Source: Embleya scabrispora
Lineage (GTDB): Bacteria; Actinomycetota; Actinomycetes; Streptomycetales; Streptomycetaceae
DNA: 64,000 nucleotides
Direction: 5' to 3'
Assembly: GCF_002024165.1 (NCBI RefSeq)
Contig: NZ_MWQN01000001.1
Coordinates: forward strand, 5,001,501-5,065,500
The notes below the pieces were generated by a model. It made no database searches and had not been told where the DNA came from. It worked only from the letters and a program-made list of their open reading frames with translations. Made by a program: the position numbers and the translations under genes. This document shows positions 27,837-37,403 of this stretch, piece by piece (the first letter of the stretch is position 1; every line of letters begins with the position of its first letter).

Positions 27837-28661
27837 TTGCCCGACACGAAGGAGCGCGCGCCGGCGCGCCCGGCCAGGCCCGGCCGCGCGCCGCGGCGGC
27901 GCTGGACCAATCTGCGCCCGCTCCTCGTCGTGGTGGTGCTCGTGGTGCTCGCGGGCGCCGGGTGGGCGATCGTCTACCACTCGCCGCTGCTGGACGCCCG
28001 GACGGTGTCCGTCGGCGGGCCGGTCGTGCTGCCCAAGGACCAGGTCGCCAAGGTCGCGGCGGTGCCGGTCGGCGAACCACTGGCCGGGATCGACCTCGGC
28101 GCGATCCGGGCCCGGGTGGCCGCGATCCCGCGCGTGGCCTCGGTGCACGTGGAACGCGACTGGCCGCACACGGTGCGGATCACGGTCCGCGAACGCGCCA
28201 CCGCCCTGGTGGTGCCGGACGCGGACCGCTACGCGGAGATCGACAAGGACGGCGTACGGTTCGGTACGGTGGACGCCGCGCCCGCCGGAGTGCCGATCGT
28301 CAAGGTCGACGCCAACACGGTGAGCCGGGAAACGCTACGGGGGGTGGTCCAAGTGGTCTCGGCACTGCCGCCGCCGGTCGCGCAGCGGGTACGGGACATC
28401 ACCGCCCGGACGCGCGACGACATCGTGCTGGTGCTGGACAAGGGCGAGACCGTGTCGTGGGGCGGGGCGGAGGCGTCGGATCGCAAGGCGCTCGTGCTCG
28501 CGGTGCTGCTGACGCGGCCGGCGAAGTTCTACGACGTCAGCGCGCCCGACGCGCCGGTGACCCGAACCCAACCGTTTCCCTCGCTCGCGCCGCCGGCGCC
28601 CGCGCAGTCGTTGGCTCCGGGGGCGCCCGGCACGGCGGTTTCGACCCCGAGCACGCCGTGA
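27837..28661 (+). CDS. ftsQ: Cell division protein FtsQ
   Basis: 274 residues from TTG 27837 behind GAGGAG. A cytoplasmic basic Arg/Pro leader is followed by one membrane helix at about 29-46 (LLVVVVLVVLAGAGWAIVY). A POTRA domain follows (LLDARTVSVGGPVVLPKDQVAKVAAVPVGEPL, VASVHVERDWPHTVRITVRER), then the FtsQ beta domain (YAEIDKDGVRF, ALPPPVAQRV, LVLDKGETVSWGG). The last 45 residues are Pro/Ser/Ala-rich. FtsQ recruits FtsL and the septal synthase. Short 5' spacing from murG (21 bp); 290 bp of regulatory sequence separate it from ftsZ. Confidence 0.92.
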   Translation: MPDTKERAPARPARPGRAPRRRWTNLRPLLVVVVLVVLAGAGWAIVYHSPLLDARTVSVGGPVVLPKDQVAKVAAVPVGEPLAGIDLGAIRARVAAIPRVASVHVERDWPHTVRITVRERATALVVPDADRYAEIDKDGVRFGTVDAAPAGVPIVKVDANTVSRETLRGVVQVVSALPPPVAQRVRDITARTRDDIVLVLDKGETVSWGGAEASDRKALVLAVLLTRPAKFYDVSAPDAPVTRTQPFPSLAPPAPAQSLAPGAPGTAVSTPSTP

Positions 28662-28721
28662 CCGGGGGCGGAAGCACTCGGCCACTGCGATAAAACAATA
28701 GGGACAGGTTCGGCGTGTTCG

Positions 28722-28750
28722 TTGAACCGCGTCCGATGGGGACCTAGTGT
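28722..28750 (+). promoter_or_regulatory. ftsZ promoter (best candidate)
   Basis: TTGAAC (28722-28727), 17 bp, TAGTGT (28745-28750), about 200 bp before ftsZ. A further consensus -35 hexamer TTGACA lies at 28766-28771 without an equally clear -10. An A-rich patch (TAAAACAATA, 28691-28700) precedes both. Several ftsZ promoters are known in Streptomyces; which ones these correspond to cannot be read from sequence. Confidence 0.6.
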
Positions 28751-28951
28751 CGGCCTAGCCCCAGGTTGACAAAGCAGTTATCCGCACTGTTCGGATCGGC
28801 GGCGTTCGATGCGAACAGGGCTGACTCTATACCTGAGGGTGAGGGTTTTGGTGGCTCGCGGAAATCGCGTCCCGACCTCCCCAAGTCGGCAAATGTCGGC
28901 ATGCCGGAACCACGGCACGCCGACCGGAACTCGAGGCGAGAGGCCTTCGAC

Positions 28952-30124
28952 GTGGCAGCACCCCAGAACTACCTCGCAGTCATCAAGGTGGTCGGTATCG
29001 GCGGTGGCGGGGTCAACGCCATCAACCGGATGATCGAGGTCGGTCTCAAGGGCGTCGAGTTCATCGCGATCAACACCGACGCCCAAGCCCTCCTCATGAG
29101 CGACGCCGACGTCAAGCTCGACGTCGGCCGCGAACTCACCCGCGGCCTGGGGGCCGGGGCGAATCCCGATGTCGGGCGCAAGGCCGCCGAGGACCACCGC
29201 GAGGAGATCGAGGAGGTCCTCAAGGGGGCCGACATGGTCTTCGTCACGGCGGGCGAGGGCGGCGGCACCGGCACCGGTGGCGCCCCCGTGGTGGCCAACA
29301 TCGCCCGTTCGCTCGGCGCGCTCACCATCGGCGTGGTCACGCGCCCGTTCACCTTCGAGGGACGGCGCCGCGCGAACCAGGCCGAGGACGGCATCGCGCA
29401 GCTTCGCGACGAGGTCGACACGCTGATCGTGATCCCCAACGACCGACTGCTGTCCATCTCCGACCGGCAGGTCAGCGTCCTGGACGCGTTCCGCTCGGCC
29501 GACCAGGTGCTGCTGTCCGGTGTCCAGGGCATCACCGACCTGATCACCACGCCCGGCCTGATCAACCTCGACTTCGCCGACGTCAAGTCGGTGATGTCGG
29601 AGGCGGGTTCGGCGCTGATGGGGATCGGCTCGGCGCGCGGCGACGACCGCGCGGTGGCGGCGGCCGAGATGGCCATTTCCAGCCCGCTCCTGGAGGCGTC
29701 GATCGACGGCGCCCGGGGTGTGCTGCTCTCCATCTCCGGCGGCTCGGACCTCGGTCTGTTCGAGATCAACGAGGCCGCGCAGCTGGTCAGCGAGGCCGCG
29801 CACCCCGAGGCCAACATCATCTTCGGCGCGGTGATCGACGACGCGCTCGGCGACGAGGTCCGGGTCACCGTGATCGCGGCCGGCTTCGACGGTGGACAAC
29901 CGCCGTCCAAGAGCGAGTTGGGCAAGCCCGCGGCGGCGCCGCAGCCGCCCGCGCGCCCCGAGCCGACCGGTCGCCCGGGCGGCTCGACCATCGGGCAGGG
30001 CGTACTCAACGACCCGCCGCAGACGACCTACCAGACCCCGACCACGCCGGGCCCGCGCACCCCGCTGGTGCCGGAACCGATCAAGGACGATCTGGATCTC
30101 GACATCCCGCCGTTCATGAAGTAG
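28952..30124 (+). CDS. ftsZ: Cell division GTPase FtsZ
   Basis: 390 residues from GTG 28952, chosen because the product begins [27 protein letters not shown] as in Streptomyces FtsZ; the frame is open further upstream, but that stretch is promoter DNA. GTP-binding [15 protein letters not shown], the tubulin signature [13 protein letters not shown] and the T7 loop [11 protein letters not shown] are intact. After about residue 315 a Pro/Thr linker leads to the C-terminal peptide [11 protein letters not shown], which binds SepF and other partners. FtsZ forms the Z-ring, including the sporulation ladders of streptomycetes. No ftsA is present, as usual in actinobacteria; SepF is encoded downstream. 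Confidence 0.96.
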   Translation: MAAPQNYLAVIKVVGIGGGGVNAINRMIEVGLKGVEFIAINTDAQALLMSDADVKLDVGRELTRGLGAGANPDVGRKAAEDHREEIEEVLKGADMVFVTAGEGGGTGTGGAPVVANIARSLGALTIGVVTRPFTFEGRRRANQAEDGIAQLRDEVDTLIVIPNDRLLSISDRQVSVLDAFRSADQVLLSGVQGITDLITTPGLINLDFADVKSVMSEAGSALMGIGSARGDDRAVAAAEMAISSPLLEASIDGARGVLLSISGGSDLGLFEINEAAQLVSEAAHPEANIIFGAVIDDALGDEVRVTVIAAGFDGGQPPSKSELGKPAAAPQPPARPEPTGRPGGSTIGQGVLNDPPQTTYQTPTTPGPRTPLVPEPIKDDLDLDIPPFMK

Positions 30125-30197
30125 AAGAAAAACGTCGTCGGCAGTCGGCGACGCAAGAGTTCGAAACAAATCGACACGACCACGAGGTGGCCCGAAC

Positions 30198-30929
30198 GTG
30201 TTCACGCGAAGGGCCGCTTCCGGCGGCGCCCGTATCGCCTTCACCGACCGGTGGGGCGGCACGGGCGCCGCGCCGTATGACGAGTTGAACCTCGGCGACC
30301 ATGTGGGCGACGACCCGCGGGCGGTGGCTGCCAACCGCGCGCGCACCGCCGAGGCGTTGGGCCTTTCGGCCGACCGGGTGGTGTGGATGAACCAGGTGCA
30401 CGGCAACACGGTGGCCGTGTCGACCGGTCCGACCGCCGAACCGGTGCCCGGCACCGACGCCGTGGTCACCGCCACCCGGGGCCTCGCGCTCGCGGTGCTG
30501 GTCGCCGACTGCACTCCGGTACTGCTCGCCGATCCGCACGCCGGCGTGATCGGCGCCGCGCACGCGGGCCGGCCGGGGCTGGCCGCCGGCGTGGTGCCCG
30601 CCACGATCGAGGCGATGCGCGGCCTCGGCGCCGACCCCGCCCGGATCCGGGCGTGGACCGGACCGGCCGTCTGCGGCGCCTGCTACGAGGTTCCCGAGGC
30701 GATGTGCGACGAAGTGTCCGCACTCGTCCCCGCCGCGCGCGCCCGCACCCGCCAGGACACGCCGGGACTCGATATACCGGCCGGAGTGTGGGCGCAACTC
30801 GCCGCGCAGGGGGTCGTGTCGGGTGAGAAATCGCACATCTGCACGCGCGAGTCGGCCGACCATTTCTCCTATCGGCGCGACCGCGTCACGGGTCGGATCG
30901 CCGGCTACGTGTGGCTCGCCGAGGACTGA
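30198..30929 (+). CDS. pgeF: PgeF/YfiH family protein (laccase-domain, peptidoglycan editing factor type)
   Basis: 243 residues from GTG 30198. AFTDRWGGTGAAPYDELNLGDHVGDDP, WMNQVHGNTV, LVADCTPVLLAD and AAHAGRPGLAAGVVPATIEAM are the conserved blocks of the YfiH/PgeF fold, with the metal-site His and Cys in VHG, DCTP and AHAG. In E. coli the homologue removes mis-made muropeptide precursors; in others purine nucleoside activity is reported. The usual HAGWRG reads HAGRPG here. It follows ftsZ by 73 bp, the conserved actinobacterial position. Confidence 0.88.
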   Translation: MFTRRAASGGARIAFTDRWGGTGAAPYDELNLGDHVGDDPRAVAANRARTAEALGLSADRVVWMNQVHGNTVAVSTGPTAEPVPGTDAVVTATRGLALAVLVADCTPVLLADPHAGVIGAAHAGRPGLAAGVVPATIEAMRGLGADPARIRAWTGPAVCGACYEVPEAMCDEVSALVPAARARTRQDTPGLDIPAGVWAQLAAQGVVSGEKSHICTRESADHFSYRRDRVTGRIAGYVWLAED

Positions 30930-30972
30930 CCCCGCGCGGGCGCGGCGGGCCGGCGTCGGCGACGATGGGCCC

Positions 30973-31698
30973 ATGGACACGCCCGATTCAGCGACCGCCA
31001 CGACCGCCCGCCGGCGGGCCGAGCTCGCCGCCAACCTGGCCGACGTCCGGGCCCGGATCACCGCCGCGTGCACCGCGGCCGGCCGCTCGCCCGAGGACGT
31101 CACCCTCGTCGTGGTGACCAAGACCCACCCCGCGAGCGACGTGCGCCTGCTCGCCGAACTCGGCGTCCGCGACGTCGGCGAGAACCGCGACCAGGAGGCC
31201 GCGCCGAAGGCGGCGGCCACCGAGGACCTCGACCTTCGTTGGCACTACGTCGGCCAATTGCAGACCAACAAGGCCAAATCGGTGGCCGGTTACGCCGATG
31301 TGGTGCACTCGCTCGACCGAATCCGCCTCGCGCACGCGCTGTCCGTCGCGGCCGAGCGGCAACAACGCTCGATCACCGCGCTGTTGCAGGTCAGCCTGGA
31401 CGAAGACCCCGCCCGAGGCGGGGTGTCCGCGACCGACCTGGCCGAACTCGCCGACGCCGTGGCCGAGGCGCCGCGACTGACCCTCGGCGGAGTGATGGCG
31501 GTGGCCCCGCTCGGCGTCGAACCCGCCCGCGCGTTCGCCCGGTTGCGAGAAATCGCAACCCGCCTACGCGAAGCCCATCCGGCTGCGAACATGGTTTCCG
31601 CGGGGATGAGCAACGACCTCGAAGCGGCCATCGAGGCCGGGGCGACACATGTACGCATCGGTACTGCGGTGCTCGGAGTCCGGCCCTCCCTCCGGTAG
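30973..31698 (+). CDS. YggS family PLP homeostasis protein
   Basis: 241 residues from ATG 30973. A single alanine-racemase-like TIM barrel that binds PLP: VTLVVVTKTHPASDVRLLAELG holds the PLP lysine, and VGENRDQEA, WHYVGQLQTNKAKSV, HSLDRIRLA, SAGMSNDLEAAIEAGATHVRIGTAVLG are family motifs. These proteins bind and buffer PLP and affect amino-acid metabolism; no enzyme activity is established. The gene lies between pgeF and sepF as in other actinobacteria. Confidence 0.92.
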   Translation: MDTPDSATATTARRRAELAANLADVRARITAACTAAGRSPEDVTLVVVTKTHPASDVRLLAELGVRDVGENRDQEAAPKAAATEDLDLRWHYVGQLQTNKAKSVAGYADVVHSLDRIRLAHALSVAAERQQRSITALLQVSLDEDPARGGVSATDLAELADAVAEAPRLTLGGVMAVAPLGVEPARAFARLREIATRLREAHPAANMVSAGMSNDLEAAIEAGATHVRIGTAVLGVRPSLR

Positions 31699-31771
31699 CG
31701 TCGCCGTGAAGTGGATCGCACGACCCACGGTGACCTCAGCCGATCCACCGTGAGACCGGAGGAAGCGGAAC

Positions 31772-32416
31772 ATGGCCGGCGCAATGCGCAAGATGGCGGT
31801 CTACCTCGGCCTCGTGGAGGACGATGTCTACGAGTATGACGATTACGATGAGGACGACATCGGCCAGGACGGCCGCGACCGGGTCGAGCGCACCGATCGT
31901 CGCGAGGAGCGACGGGACGAGCGTCGTGAGGAGCCACGTGAAGTACGCGAACCGCGTGGGGAATCGCGGGAACGTCGCGACGATCCCGTTCGTGGAGCTA
32001 CTGCCCTCCGCGAAGCGGGGGCCCTTCGTGACGAAGGCCGCCTCGAAGAACACCGCGCAACAGTGTCCGCCATGCCCGAACGCCGTCCCGAGAGCAGCAC
32101 ACCGGTGACCGTACACAAAGTCGTCAGCGAACGTGAGCCCTACCGCATCACGACGCTGCACCCGCGTACCTACAACGAAGCCCGCACGATCGGCGAGCAC
32201 TTTCGCGAGAGCACGCCCGTGATCATGAACCTGACCGAAATGGAGGACACCGACGCCAAGCGCCTGGTGGACTTCGCCGCGGGGCTCGTGTTCGGCCTGC
32301 ACGGCAGCATCGAGCGGGTCACCCAAAAAGTCTTCCTCCTATCGCCTGCTAACGTCGATGTGACAGCCGAGGACAAGGCCCGCATCGCCGAGGGCGGGTT
32401 CTTCAATCAGAGCTGA
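31772..32416 (+). CDS. sepF: Cell division protein SepF
   Basis: 214 residues from ATG 31772 behind GGAGGAAG. The N-terminal amphipathic segment [18 protein letters not shown] would bind the membrane. It is followed by a tyrosine/aspartate cluster ([10 protein letters not shown]) and about 60 residues of alternating Arg and Glu. The C-terminal SepF core starts at [31 protein letters not shown] and ends [25 protein letters not shown]. SepF anchors FtsZ to the membrane and replaces FtsA in this phylum. Residue pattern and position are typical. Confidence 0.94.
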   Translation: MAGAMRKMAVYLGLVEDDVYEYDDYDEDDIGQDGRDRVERTDRREERRDERREEPREVREPRGESRERRDDPVRGATALREAGALRDEGRLEEHRATVSAMPERRPESSTPVTVHKVVSEREPYRITTLHPRTYNEARTIGEHFRESTPVIMNLTEMEDTDAKRLVDFAAGLVFGLHGSIERVTQKVFLLSPANVDVTAEDKARIAEGGFFNQS

Positions 32417-32481
32417 GGTGTGCGAAAACTGAGGCTAGGTGCGGTCCTGACCAGAGGGACGGCACACGAGGGGGCAGGTAA

Positions 32482-32765
32482 ATGAGCATCGCGCTGGAGA
32501 TCATCCGCATCGTGCTCTACTGCTTTTTGATCGTGTTGTTCTTCCGCTTGGTGATGGACTACGTGTTCCAGTTCGCGCGGTCGTACGAGCCGCGCGGGCC
32601 ATGGTGGTACTGCTGGAGGCGACGTACTCCATCACCGATCCACCGTTGAAGTTGCTGCGCAGGTTCATTCCTCCGCTGCGCCTCGGGGGTGTAGCACTCG
32701 ACCTGTCCTTCTTCGTACTGATGATCATCGTCTACATCCTGATCTCCGTCGTGGGCAGGCTGTAA
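32482..32765 (+). pseudogene. YggT family membrane protein, frameshifted
   Basis: From ATG 32482 the first frame gives ALEIIRIVLYCFLIVLFFRL and VMDYVFQFARSYEP, the first helix of a YggT protein, then turns to Trp/Arg-rich residues and stops at 32647-32649. The continuation AMVVLLEATYSITDPP, LRRFIPPLRLGGVALD and LSFFVLMIIVYILISVVGRL is in another frame and ends at 32763-32765. Adding one base in the GGG-CC run at 32596-32600 would restore a protein of about 95 residues, the normal length. Either the assembly lost a G or the gene is truly broken. YggT proteins between sepF and divIVA are conserved in actinobacteria, which argues for a sequence error. Confidence 0.8.
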
Positions 32766-32810
32766 GCGGTACCGTCTGTCCGATGCCGACGATCACGCTG
32801 AGGTGAAGAG

Positions 32811-34100
32811 ATGCCGTTGACCCCCGAAGACGTGCGTAACAAGCAGTTCACGACCGTCCGTCTCCGCGAGGGCTATGACGAGGACGAGGTCGATGCGTTC
32901 CTCGATGAGGTCGAGGGCGAACTGACCCGACTTCTCCGGGAAAACGAGGATCTGCGAGCGAAACTCGCGGCGGCCACCAGGGCCGCCGCGCAGAGTCAGC
33001 AGCAGGCCCAGCAGCGCAAGGAGCGCGAACGCCCCGACGCACCCGTCCCGGCAGCCATATCCGGGCCGACCCCGGTTCCCCCGCCGCCCCAGATGGGTGG
33101 GCCCCAGGGAATGCAGGGCGGCCAGCACCCGATGCAGGGCGGCCCGCAGCAGCTCGGTCCCGGTGGACCGCAGCAGCACCCCATGGGGGGACCGCAGCAG
33201 CTCGGTCCCGGCATGAGCGGCCAGCACCAGCTTCAGGGTCCGCCGCAGCACCAGCTGCAGGGCGGCCCCGGCATGCAGAGCGGCCAGCACCAGCTGCCCG
33301 GTCAGCAGCAGCACCAACTGCAGCCGGGTCAGCACCAATTGCAGGGCGGCCCCGGCCTGGGCGGTCCCGGCATGAGCGGTCAGCACCAGCTTCAGGGTCC
33401 GCCGCAGCACCAGCAGCAGCTGCAGCAGCACCAGTTGCAGGGCGGCCCGCCGCAGCTCGGTCCGGGCGGACCGCAGCAGCAGATGGGCAACCCCGGTGGC
33501 GACAGCGCCGCCCGAGTGCTCGCGCTGGCGCAGCAGACGGCCGACCAGGCGATCGCCGAGGCCCGCTCCGAGGCGAACAAGATAGTGGGCGAGGCGCGCA
33601 CCCGGGCCGAGGGCATGGAGCGCGACGCGCGGTCCAAGGCCGACGCCCTGGAGCGTGACGCGCAGGAGAAGCACCGCGTCGCGATGGGCTCGCTGGAGAG
33701 CGCCCGCGCCACGCTCGAGCGCAAGGTCGACGACCTGCGCGCGTTCGAGCGCGAGTACCGCACGCGGCTGAAGTCGTACCTGGAGAGCCAGCTTCGTCAG
33801 CTGGAGTCGCAGGCCGACGACTCGCTCGCGCCGCCGCGGACCCCGGCCACGGCCTCGCTGCCGCCGGCCATGTCGTCCGCGCCGGTACCGATGTCGCAGT
33901 CGATGGCTCCGTCCATGGGCCAGTCGATGTCCCAGCCGTCGTCGATGTCGCCGGCCATGACGCCGTCGATCGGGCAGCAGATGAGCCCGGCGATGACGCA
34001 GCAGATGTCGCCGGTGCGTCCGCAGGCTCCGCAGCCGCAGCAGATGCAGCAGCCCTCGCCGATGCGCGGGTTCCTGATCGACGAGGACCCCGACAACTGA
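32811..34100 (+). CDS. divIVA: DivIVA/Wag31 polar growth protein with long Gln-rich linker
   Basis: 429 residues from ATG 32811. The N-terminal DivIVA domain is [38 protein letters not shown] and a first coiled coil. From about residue 85 to 230 there is a Gln/Gly/Pro/His-rich linker of near-repeats ([29 protein letters not shown]). A long second coiled coil follows (about 235-340: [35 protein letters not shown] and on), then a Met/Ser/Pro/Gln-rich tail and the terminal [10 protein letters not shown]. DivIVA marks hyphal tips and branch sites. The linker has duplicated DNA blocks. Confidence 0.95.
   Translation: MPLTPEDVRNKQFTTVRLREGYDEDEVDAFLDEVEGELTRLLRENEDLRAKLAAATRAAAQSQQQAQQRKERERPDAPVPAAISGPTPVPPPPQMGGPQGMQGGQHPMQGGPQQLGPGGPQQHPMGGPQQLGPGMSGQHQLQGPPQHQLQGGPGMQSGQHQLPGQQQHQLQPGQHQLQGGPGLGGPGMSGQHQLQGPPQHQQQLQQHQLQGGPPQLGPGGPQQQMGNPGGDSAARVLALAQQTADQAIAEARSEANKIVGEARTRAEGMERDARSKADALERDAQEKHRVAMGSLESARATLERKVDDLRAFEREYRTRLKSYLESQLRQLESQADDSLAPPRTPATASLPPAMSSAPVPMSQSMAPSMGQSMSQPSSMSPAMTPSIGQQMSPAMTQQMSPVRPQAPQPQQMQQPSPMRGFLIDEDPDN
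33211..33413 (+). repeat. Duplicated block inside the divIVA linker
   Basis: A stretch of about 45 bp beginning GGCATGAGCGG near 33211 and encoding [15 protein letters not shown] recurs near 33369 with a single C/T difference in the first part. Shorter CAGCACCAGCTGCAG-type pieces recur between. This suggests linker growth by slippage or unequal exchange. Confidence 0.7.
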
Positions 34101-34127
34101 CCGGCCACTGAGCGTCGGTCGGTCATC

Positions 34128-34168
34128 CGAGAAGCGCCCGCCCCCTTCGGGGGGACGGGCGCTTCTCG
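34128..34168 (+). terminator. Hairpin terminator after divIVA
   Basis: CGAGAAGCGCCCG pairs perfectly with CGGGCGCTTCTCG, and inner CCCCC pairs with GGGGG around TTC. Beyond the stem comes a 15 bp sequence, GGGTTTCCGGGCCTC, twice in tandem (about 34168-34197). It separates divIVA from the convergent ileS. Confidence 0.85.
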
Positions 34169-34253
34169 GGTTTCCGGGCCTCGGGTTTCCGGGCCTCGGT
34201 TACGGCGGGGCCGGGGCACGGGCGGGACGACCGCGGTCGCCCCGCCCGGCCGG

Positions 34254-37200
34254 TCAGACCTTGCGCAGCCAGAACCGCAGACCGAGCGCGGGGTCGCCGT
34301 GCTCGAACAACTCCTCGTCCTCCGGGGAGCCCTGGGCGAACTGCGTCGCCAGCACCTCGTCGGCGACCTGGCCGCCGTGCGCGAGCAGCGCCGACGTGGT
34401 CTCCTCCGACTCGTCCGCGGCCCACCACACCAGGATCCGGTCGGAGACCTCCAGGCCGCTGTTCTTGCGCGCCTCCTGGATCAGCCGGACCACGTCACGG
34501 GCGAGGCCCGCGAGCCGCAGCTCCGGGGTGATGGTCAGGTCCAGCGCCACGGTCGCACCGTCCTGGCCGGCCACCGTCCAGCCCTCGCGCGGGGTTTCGG
34601 TGACGATGACCTCCTCGGCCACCACCTCCACCGGCTCGCCCTCGACCTCGACCACCGCGGTGCCCGAGGTGCGCAGCGCCGCCGCCAGGGCCGCCGCGTC
34701 GGCCGCCGCGATGGCACCGGCCACCACGGGGGTGCGCTTGGCGAACCGCTTGCCCAGGGCCCGGAAGTTGCCCTTCGCGCTGTACTCGACCAGGTCGCCG
34801 CCCGCCTCGGACAGCGCCGCCACCGAGACCACGTTCAGCTCCTCGGCGATCTGCGCGCGCAGTTCGTCGGACAACTCGTCCCAGCCGCTCGCGCCGATCA
34901 GCGCCCGGCCCAGCGGCTGCCGGGTCTTGACGCCGGAGTCCGCCCGGGTGGCCCGGCCCAGCTCGACCAGGCGCCGCACCAGCGCCATCCGCCGCCCCAG
35001 TTCGGGCTGTACGAGGGCCGGGTCCGCGGTCGGCCAGGTCGCCATGTGCACCGACTCGGGGGCGTCGGCGGTCACCGGACGCACCAGGTCCTGCCAGACC
35101 CGCTCGGTGATGAACGGCACCAGCGGCGCCATCAGCTTCGTCACCGTGACCAACGCCTCGTGCAGCGTGGCCAGCGCGGCCGGGTCCGCGTTCCAGAACC
35201 GCCGCCGGGACCGGCGCACGTACCAGTTCGACAGGTCGTCCACGAACGCGGTGAGCGCCTTGCCCGCGCGCTGCGTGTCGTAGGCCTCCAGGGCCGCGTC
35301 CACGTCGCCCACGAGGGTGTTCAGCTCGGACAGCAGCCACCGGTCGAGCAACGGGCGGTCGGCCGGGGCCGGGTCGCTCGCGCTCGGCGTCCAGCCGCCG
35401 GTGCGCGCGTACAGGGCCTGGAAGCTGACCGTGTTCCAGTAGGTCAGCAGCGTCTTGCGGACCACCTCCTGGATGGTGCCGTGCCCGACCCGACGGGCCG
35501 ACCACGGCGAGCCGCCCGCGGCCATGAACCAGCGCACCGCGTCGGCGCCGTGCCGGTCCATCAGCGGGATCGGCTCCAGGATGTTGCCCAGGTGCTTGGA
35601 CATCTTCCGGCCGTCCTCGGCCAGGATGTGCCCCAGGCAGACCACGTTCTCGTAGGAGGACCGGTCGAACACCAGCGTGCCGACCGCCATCAGCGTGTAG
35701 AACCAGCCGCGGGTCTGGTCGATCGCCTCGGAGATGAACTGGGCCGGGTAGGACTGCTCGAACAACTCGCGGTTGCGGTACGGGTAGCCGAACTGGGCGA
35801 ACGGCATCGACCCCGAGTCGTACCAGGCGTCGATCACCTCGGGCACCCGGGTCGCCTGCTCGCCGCACGCGGTGCCGTCGGCGGCCTTGGCCGGGCAGCC
35901 GAAGACGACCTCGTCGATGTACGGCCGGTGCGGGTCCAGGTCCGACAGGTCGCGCCCGGTCAGCTCGGAGAGTTCGGCCAGCGAGCCGGCGCAGGTCAGG
36001 TGGCCCTCCTCGCACCGCCAGATGGGCAGGGGGGTGCCCCAGAAGCGGTTGCGCGAGAGCGCCCAGTCGATGTTGTTGTTCAGCCAGTCGCCGTAGCGGC
36101 CCCACTTGACCGTGTCCGGGTGCCAGTTGGTCCGCTCGTTCTCGCGAAGGAGCGCGTCCTTGACCGCGGTGGTGCGCACGTACCAGGACGGCTGCGCGTA
36201 GTAGAGCAGCGCGGTGTGGCAGCGCCAGCAGTGCGGGTAGCTGTGCTCGTACTCCAGGTGCCGGAACAGCAGCCCCCGGGCCCGCAGATCGGCCACCAGG
36301 GCCTCGTCGGCCTTCTTGAAGAACTGTCCGCCGACCAGCGGCAGCTCGGCCTCGAAGGTGCCGTCGGGGCGCACCGGGTTGACCACCGGCAGGCCGTACG
36401 CGCGGCAGGTCTCCAGGTCGTCCGCGCCGAACGCGGGCGCCTGGTGCACGACGCCGGAGCCGTCCTCGGTGGTGACGTACTCCGCGAGCACCACGAAGTT
36501 CGCGTCCTCCAGCGGCAGCAGCTCGAACGGGCGCCGGTAGGCCCAGCGTTCCATCTCCCGGCCGGTGAACCGCTCGCCGGTGGCCACCCAGCCCTCGCCG
36601 AGCGCCTTCGCGAGGAGGGGCTCGGCGACCACGAGGCGTTCGTCGCCGTCGGTGGCCACCACGTAGGTCACGTCGGGGTGCACCGCGGCGGCGGTGTTGG
36701 AGACCAGCGTCCACGGCGTGGTCGTCCACACGAGCAGCGCCGCCTGCCCGGCCAGCGGTCCGGAGGTGAGCGGGAAGCGCACGTACACCGAGGGGTCGAC
36801 GACCGTCTCGTAGCCCTGCGCGAGTTCGTGGTCGGACAACCCGGTGCCGCAGCGCGGACACCACGGCGCGACCCGGTAGTCCTGGGTCAGCAGGCCCTTG
36901 TCGAAGATCTGCTTGAGCGACCACCAGACCGACTCGACGTACTCCGGGTCCATCGTCCGGTACGCCTTGGACATGTCGACCCAGTAGCCCATCCGGGTGG
37001 TCAGGTCCTCGAACGCGCCCACGTGCGTCATCACCGACTCGCGGCACTTCGCGTTGAACTCGGCGATCCCGTAGCGCTCGATGTCCGGCTTGCCGGAGAA
37101 GCCCAACTGCTTCTCCACGGCCAGTTCGACCGGCAGGCCGTGGCAGTCCCACCCGGCCTTGCGCGGCACGTTGTAGCCGCGCATCGTGCGGTAGCGCGGG

Positions 37201-37403
37201 AACACGTCCTTGAACACGCGCGCCTCGATGTGGTGCGCCCCCGGCATGCCGTTGGCCGTCGGCGGGCCCTCGTAGAAGACCCAGCGGGGACCGTCGGCGT
37301 TCTGCGCGAGGGAGCGCTCGAAGATGTCGTTGTCCCGCCAGAACGCGAGGACCTCGTGCTCCATGGCGGGCAGGTCGACCTGCGCCGGTACCGGGCGGTA
37401 CAT
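34254..37403 (-). CDS. ileS: Isoleucyl-tRNA synthetase
   Basis: 1049 residues from ATG 37403, preceded by GGAAGGAAG. Class I signatures: PTANGMPGAHHIEARVFKD carries the HIGH-like motif at 55-58 (GAHH), and GRKMSKHLGN the KMSKS motif (K600-MSKH). The editing domain lies between, with WTTTPWTL. VAPWCPRCGTGLSDHEL is the internal zinc-type element. There is no CxxC pair near the C-terminus, which ends FWLRKV; this matches the eukaryote-like IleRS2 form rather than the classical bacterial form. IleRS2 enzymes are known for natural mupirocin tolerance. Expression is probably controlled by the T-box leader upstream. Confidence 0.95.
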   Translation of the reverse strand: MYRPVPAQVDLPAMEHEVLAFWRDNDIFERSLAQNADGPRWVFYEGPPTANGMPGAHHIEARVFKDVFPRYRTMRGYNVPRKAGWDCHGLPVELAVEKQLGFSGKPDIERYGIAEFNAKCRESVMTHVGAFEDLTTRMGYWVDMSKAYRTMDPEYVESVWWSLKQIFDKGLLTQDYRVAPWCPRCGTGLSDHELAQGYETVVDPSVYVRFPLTSGPLAGQAALLVWTTTPWTLVSNTAAAVHPDVTYVVATDGDERLVVAEPLLAKALGEGWVATGERFTGREMERWAYRRPFELLPLEDANFVVLAEYVTTEDGSGVVHQAPAFGADDLETCRAYGLPVVNPVRPDGTFEAELPLVGGQFFKKADEALVADLRARGLLFRHLEYEHSYPHCWRCHTALLYYAQPSWYVRTTAVKDALLRENERTNWHPDTVKWGRYGDWLNNNIDWALSRNRFWGTPLPIWRCEEGHLTCAGSLAELSELTGRDLSDLDPHRPYIDEVVFGCPAKAADGTACGEQATRVPEVIDAWYDSGSMPFAQFGYPYRNRELFEQSYPAQFISEAIDQTRGWFYTLMAVGTLVFDRSSYENVVCLGHILAEDGRKMSKHLGNILEPIPLMDRHGADAVRWFMAAGGSPWSARRVGHGTIQEVVRKTLLTYWNTVSFQALYARTGGWTPSASDPAPADRPLLDRWLLSELNTLVGDVDAALEAYDTQRAGKALTAFVDDLSNWYVRRSRRRFWNADPAALATLHEALVTVTKLMAPLVPFITERVWQDLVRPVTADAPESVHMATWPTADPALVQPELGRRMALVRRLVELGRATRADSGVKTRQPLGRALIGASGWDELSDELRAQIAEELNVVSVAALSEAGGDLVEYSAKGNFRALGKRFAKRTPVVAGAIAAADAAALAAALRTSGTAVVEVEGEPVEVVAEEVIVTETPREGWTVAGQDGATVALDLTITPELRLAGLARDVVRLIQEARKNSGLEVSDRILVWWAADESEETTSALLAHGGQVADEVLATQFAQGSPEDEELFEHGDPALGLRFWLRKV

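Noticed and set aside
28766-28951. N-terminal extension of FtsZ starting at a TTG near 28766
   Set aside because: The stretch carries promoter elements, and FtsZ homologues start at the position equal to GTG 28952.
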